Part shown: piece by piece, positions 6,858-9,667 of the stretch | How positions within the stretch are numbered: position 1 is the first letter of the stretch | How the letters are laid out: every line of letters starts with the position of its first letter | Source: DATHSN01 sp035464115 | GTDB taxonomy: Bacteria; Actinomycetota; Acidimicrobiia; Acidimicrobiales; SKKL01 | Direction of reading: 5' to 3' | DNA: 9,667 nucleotides | Assembly (NCBI GenBank): GCA_035464115.1 | Contig: DATHSN010000312.1 | Location: forward strand, 1-9,667 | Program-made: the position numbers and the translations under genes | Notes under the pieces: generated by a model | The model's input: only the letters and a program-made list of their open reading frames with translations | What the model was told of the DNA's origin: nothing | The model's database searches: none

Positions 6858-6879
6858 CGCACGAACCTCCGGGGGGATC

Positions 6880-8664
6880 ATGCCGCACCTTTCGAAGGGC
6901 CGCTCGCGGCCCGGTACCTGGTGGCGCGTCCTGGCCGTCGTGGCGGTGGCGGCGCTCGTCGCAGCGGCCTGCGGCGACGACGACACCGCCGACGAGGCCA
7001 CGAACGACACCACGAGCACCGAGGAGACCACCGCCACCGACGACGGCGACGCCGCGACCACCTCCACCACCGCTGCCGCCGAGGACGAGGCACCGGTCGT
7101 GGGCGGATCGATCACCGTGGTGCTCGAGGCCGAGACCAACTCGTGGCTGCCGGGCACCGGCAGCATCGCCAACTCGGGCACGGTGGTCGCCAGCGCCTTC
7201 TACGACCTGCTCGCGGTCCGGGCCGCCGACGGGGAGGTGGTGCCGTACCTGGCCGAGTCGCTGACGCCGAACGACGACCTCACCGAGTGGACCGTCGTGC
7301 TGCCCGAGGGCGTCACGTTCCACGACGGGACACCGCTCACCGCCGAGAACCAGAAGCGCGCCTTCGACGAGGTGCTCAAGGCCGAGGGCTCGAACCTGCT
7401 CGGCGCCCTGGCCAACGTGGAGTCGGTGCGCGTCGACGACGAGCTCACCTACACCTACGTGCTGTCGGTGACCGACGCGTCGTTCCCCGACGTCCTCACC
7501 GGCACGTCGGGCCGTCCGTTCTCGATGACCGCCTACGACGCCGACCCGGAGGGCTTCGGCGACGCGCCCGTCGGCACCGGTCCGTTCATCTTCCAGAGCT
7601 GGACGCGCGACGACCGACTGGTGGTCACGCGCAACCCCGACTACTGGCGCACCGACGACCAGGGCAACCAGCTGCCCTACCTCGACGAGGTGGTGTTCCG
7701 TCCCATCCCCGACGAGGACTCCCGCCTGCAGACCGTGCGGGCGGGCGACGCCCAGATCGGCCAGACGCTGCGCCAGAGCATGATCCGCCAGACCCGGGCC
7801 GCGGTCGACGCCGGTGAGATCCAGAGCCACGAGTCGATCGGCAACAACGGCGGTGGCTCCATCATCAACGTGCTGCAGGCGCCGGTGGACGACGTGCGGG
7901 TCCGCCTCGGCCTGGCCTACGCGCTCGACCAGGAGGCGCTCATCGAGATCCTCGGCGGCACCGACATCACGCCGGCGCAGACCCAGTACTACAGCCCCGA
8001 CTCGCCGTGGTTCTCGGAAGCCGTCGATGCCGCCTTCCCGGCCTACGACCCCGAGCGCGCCGCCGAGCTGATCCAGGAGTACGTCGACGATCCGGACCGG
8101 TCCGACGGCCGCGCGCCCGGCGAACCGATCACGGTGGAGTTCAACTGCCCGCCCGACCCGTCGCTCATCGAGCTGGCCCAGGCCTACCAGGCCTACTGGG
8201 GCCAGGCCGGCGTCGACGTCACGCTCAACCAGGTGGAGCAGGCGGCCCACATCGCCAACGCCATCGGCAGCCCCGACACCGACCCGCCGTTCGCCGGCAG
8301 CTACATGGTGAACTGCTGGCGCAACGGCAGCCAGGCCGACCCCTACACGGTGCTGAGCCAGGCGTACGGGCCGGTGGCCACCGCGCCGGGCAACGTCACC
8401 AACTACACCAGCGAGCGCCTCGACGCGAACCTGGTGACCCTGCGGGAGTCGGCCGACTTCGACACCCGCTACGCGGCGAACGAGGACATCATGCTCGAGC
8501 TCGCCGAGCAGGTGCCGGTGCTGTGGACCGGGGGCACGGCCACCGCGGTGTTCGCGGTGCCCGAGGTGCGAGGCCTCACCACGTGGAGCACCCCCGACGG
8601 CGTCCTCGGCACCGGCGTGCTCGGAGCCTCGTTCTCCTTCGGCCAGGTCTGGTGGGCCGAGTGA
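6880..8664 (+). CDS. ABC transporter substrate-binding lipoprotein, family 5 (peptide/nickel type)
   Basis: A 594-aa extracytoplasmic binding protein that would capture a solute (oligopeptides are typical for the DppA/OppA family) and hand it to an ABC importer. Residues 1-30 form a lipoprotein signal: basic start, hydrophobic WWRVLAVVAVAALVAAA, then Cys31 as the lipidated residue. Residues 32-70 are a Thr/Asp/Glu-rich linker. The SBP_bac_5 domain begins near VGGSITVVLEAETNSWLPG and shows the family features LTEWTVVLPEGVTFHDGTPL, GTGPFIFQSW, RNPDYW and ARVRLGLAYALDQ-like VRVRLGLAYALDQ. Two late cysteines (FNCPPD, VNCWRNG) could pair. ATG 6880 is chosen because the signal peptide starts there and GGGGGG lies 3 nt upstream; the longer open frame upstream crosses the promoter. 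A paralogue follows, and no permease or ATPase gene is visible, so ligand and partner are unknown. Confidence 0.92.
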   Translation: MPHLSKGRSRPGTWWRVLAVVAVAALVAAACGDDDTADEATNDTTSTEETTATDDGDAATTSTTAAAEDEAPVVGGSITVVLEAETNSWLPGTGSIANSGTVVASAFYDLLAVRAADGEVVPYLAESLTPNDDLTEWTVVLPEGVTFHDGTPLTAENQKRAFDEVLKAEGSNLLGALANVESVRVDDELTYTYVLSVTDASFPDVLTGTSGRPFSMTAYDADPEGFGDAPVGTGPFIFQSWTRDDRLVVTRNPDYWRTDDQGNQLPYLDEVVFRPIPDEDSRLQTVRAGDAQIGQTLRQSMIRQTRAAVDAGEIQSHESIGNNGGGSIINVLQAPVDDVRVRLGLAYALDQEALIEILGGTDITPAQTQYYSPDSPWFSEAVDAAFPAYDPERAAELIQEYVDDPDRSDGRAPGEPITVEFNCPPDPSLIELAQAYQAYWGQAGVDVTLNQVEQAAHIANAIGSPDTDPPFAGSYMVNCWRNGSQADPYTVLSQAYGPVATAPGNVTNYTSERLDANLVTLRESADFDTRYAANEDIMLELAEQVPVLWTGGTATAVFAVPEVRGLTTWSTPDGVLGTGVLGASFSFGQVWWAE

Positions 8665-8666
8665 CC

Positions 8667-8712
8667 CGGGGGTCCCCCGGACCGGCACCCGCGCCGGTCC
8701 GGGGGACCCCCG
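8667..8712 (+). terminator. 20-bp perfect hairpin after the first binding-protein gene
   Basis: The arms at 8667-8686 and 8693-8712 are fully complementary (20 bp, nearly all G/C) around a 6-nt ACCCGC loop, starting 2 bp after the stop codon. No U-tract follows; the next bases are CG then the TTGACG -35. Hairpins without U-tract are common terminators in high-GC actinobacteria. It would insulate the second paralogue or trim and stabilise the first message. Each arm contains its own short palindrome (GGGGGTCCCCC at 8668-8678). Confidence 0.8.
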
Positions 8713-8714
8713 CG

Positions 8715-8743
8715 TTGACGCGGCGCCAGCAAGGCCCTACCGT
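8715..8743 (+). promoter_or_regulatory. Promoter of the second substrate-binding protein gene
   Basis: TTGACG at 8715-8720, a 17-bp spacer and TACCGT at 8738-8743 make the best sigma-70-like promoter in the window, with transcription starting near 8750. It begins three bases after the hairpin, so the second lipoprotein has its own transcription start. Confidence 0.72.
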
Positions 8744-8761
8744 GCCGGCCGCTGTGCCGAT

Positions 8762-8778
8762 CGTCACAACGTGTGACG
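8762..8778 (+). promoter_or_regulatory. Operator-like inverted repeat in the leader of the second binding-protein gene
   Basis: CGTCACA (8762-8768), a 3-bp ACG spacer and TGTGACG (8772-8778) form a perfect 7-bp dyad about 12 bp after the expected transcription start. This size and position suit a dimeric repressor blocking early elongation; a leader hairpin is the alternative. A second small dyad, GGGCGG/CCGCCC, lies at 8795-8811. No matching dyad was found ahead of the first paralogue, so the two copies may be regulated differently. Confidence 0.5.
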
Positions 8779-8837
8779 GGTGGCATGGTCGGTCGGGCGG
8801 CCGCACCGCCCTCTGACGCATCTCCTGGGGGACTCAC

Positions 8838-9667
8838 GTGACGCAACACGCTCGCACCACGCGCGGTTGGCGCTGGCTCTTGGCGCTGCTCGCCGTGTTC
8901 GCGCTCGTGGCCGCGGCCTGCGGCGACGACGACGACAGCGGCGGCGACGCCGGCGGCGACACCGACACCACCGAAGCCGACGACAGCGGCGACGACGACG
9001 AGGGCGGCATCACTGCCACCACCGCGGCGCCCGAGGTCGAGGGCGCCCAGAGCGGCGGCTCGCTCACCGTCGGCCTCGAGGCCGAGACCAACTCGTGGCT
9101 GCCCGGCGAGGGCTCGTTCGCATCGCCCGGCGTCAACGTGGCCCGAGCGATCTACGACGGCCTCGCCGCCCGTGGCGCCGACGGCAACGTCGATCCGCTG
9201 ATGGCCGAGTCGATCGTCCCCAACGAGGACCTCACCGAGTGGACCGTGACGCTCCGTCCGGGCATCACCTTCACCGACGGCACCCCGCTCGACGCCCAGA
9301 ACCAGAAGGACATCTTCGACACCTACCTCACGGCCGAGGGGGCCAACACCGCCGGAGCGGCGGCCATGGGCCAGGTGACCGAGCTGCGCATCGACGACGA
9401 GCTCACCTACACCTACGTGCTCGCCAACGGCAACGCCGCCTTCATCGACCTGCTCGCCGGGACGTCGGGCTGCCCGTTATCGTTCGCGGCCTGCCAGGCC
9501 GCCGGGGAGGACTGCGGCTCCCAGCCCGTCGTCGCCGGACCGTTCCAGCTCGAGAGCTGGAACCGCGACGACCGCATGGTGCTCACCCGCAACGAGAGCT
9601 ACTGGCGCACCGACGCCAACGGCGTCCAGCTCCCCTATCTCGACGAGCTGATCTTCCGGCCCATCCC
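8838..9667 (+). CDS. Second family 5 substrate-binding lipoprotein, truncated by the window end
   Basis: An open frame of 276 codons runs from GTG 8838 past the window edge. It has a G-rich ribosome binding site (TGGGGGA) about 6 nt upstream. Residues 1-27 are a lipoprotein signal (TTRGWRWLLALLAVFALVAAA) with lipidated Cys28, then an Asp/Gly/Ser-rich linker to about residue 72. The binding domain begins at SGGSLTVGLEAETNSWLPG and follows the first paralogue without gaps in many blocks (EDLTEWTV, DDELTYTYVL, YWRTD, LPYLDE, FRPIP). It is clearly a tandem duplicate of the upstream gene. Differences include three cysteines at 212, 219 and 226 where the first copy has Arg, Tyr and Phe, and a TTA leucine codon at 9477-9479. 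Ligand unknown; transporter permease and ATPase genes may follow outside the window. Confidence 0.93.
   Translation, partial: MTQHARTTRGWRWLLALLAVFALVAAACGDDDDSGGDAGGDTDTTEADDSGDDDEGGITATTAAPEVEGAQSGGSLTVGLEAETNSWLPGEGSFASPGVNVARAIYDGLAARGADGNVDPLMAESIVPNEDLTEWTVTLRPGITFTDGTPLDAQNQKDIFDTYLTAEGANTAGAAAMGQVTELRIDDELTYTYVLANGNAAFIDLLAGTSGCPLSFAACQAAGEDCGSQPVVAGPFQLESWNRDDRMVLTRNESYWRTDANGVQLPYLDELIFRPI

Noticed and set aside
6784..6879. 32-codon N-terminal extension of the first lipoprotein
   Set aside because: The upstream start lies within the promoter, before the expected transcription start, and would place an Arg-rich stretch ahead of the lipoprotein signal.
5872..8688. Minus-strand open frame of 938 codons across the divergent promoter region
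   Set aside because: It runs antisense through the lipoprotein gene, through both promoters and out of frame through the decarboxylase; no domain is recognisable.
8762..8778. CRP/FNR-type binding site
   Set aside because: CRP sites read TGTGA-N6-TCACA; here the half-sites are in the opposite order with a 3-bp spacer, so I call it only a generic dyad.

Overview
The window is high-GC DNA (my estimate is about 70% or more) from an actinobacterium, most likely an Acidimicrobiia-type lineage. Several signs point this way. Five of the eight start codons are GTG. A stand-alone GuaB3-type IMP dehydrogenase relative sits beside guaA. The -10 elements have the TANNNT form, and one probable leaderless start is present. 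The lipoproteins begin with a short signal peptide followed by a Cys-Gly-Asp-Asp-rich linker. The lineage call is inference; no rRNA or other phylogenetic marker lies in the window.

Minus-strand block (1-6742). Read in the direction of transcription, six genes follow each other: an aromatic-L-amino-acid-type PLP decarboxylase (6742-5273), an epoxide-hydrolase-like alpha/beta hydrolase (5276-4284, sharing a GTGA stop/start overlap with the decarboxylase), a 130-aa uncharacterised protein (4274-3882), a phosphotransferase of the APH/kinase-like fold (3878-2892), then after a 68-bp gap with its own -10 and a near-perfect ribosome binding site, guaB3 (2823-1660) and guaA (1652-81). The last two form the purine pair that makes or balances guanine nucleotides. 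The first four are tightly packed and probably one transcription unit, but their joint role is not obvious.

Downstream of guaA (1-90) a 15-bp sequence is repeated six times in perfect tandem register. Each unit copies the last codons of guaA, and the array runs to the window edge. The outermost visible units carry the guaA TGA stop; the four between have TAC instead, so the array stays open in the guaA frame. The 3' end of guaA is a known integration hotspot for genomic islands, so this array is the most unusual thing in the window.

Plus-strand block (6743-9667). A divergent intergenic region (6743-6879) holds the promoters for the decarboxylase and for a family 5 (oligopeptide/nickel type) ABC-transporter substrate-binding lipoprotein (6880-8664), whose leader contains two consecutive 9-bp hairpins. 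A 20-bp perfect hairpin without a U-tract follows the stop codon. Three bases later the -35 of a second promoter begins, driving a second, paralogous substrate-binding lipoprotein (8838 to beyond the window end). The two lipoproteins are tandem duplicates with similar promoters and diverged linkers. The permease and ATPase genes are not in the window and may lie beyond the right edge.

There is no gene-free stretch longer than 300 bases. The intergenic regions are 1-80, 2824-2891, 6743-6879 and 8665-8837, each described below. No tRNA, rRNA, CRISPR, insertion sequence or transposase was seen.
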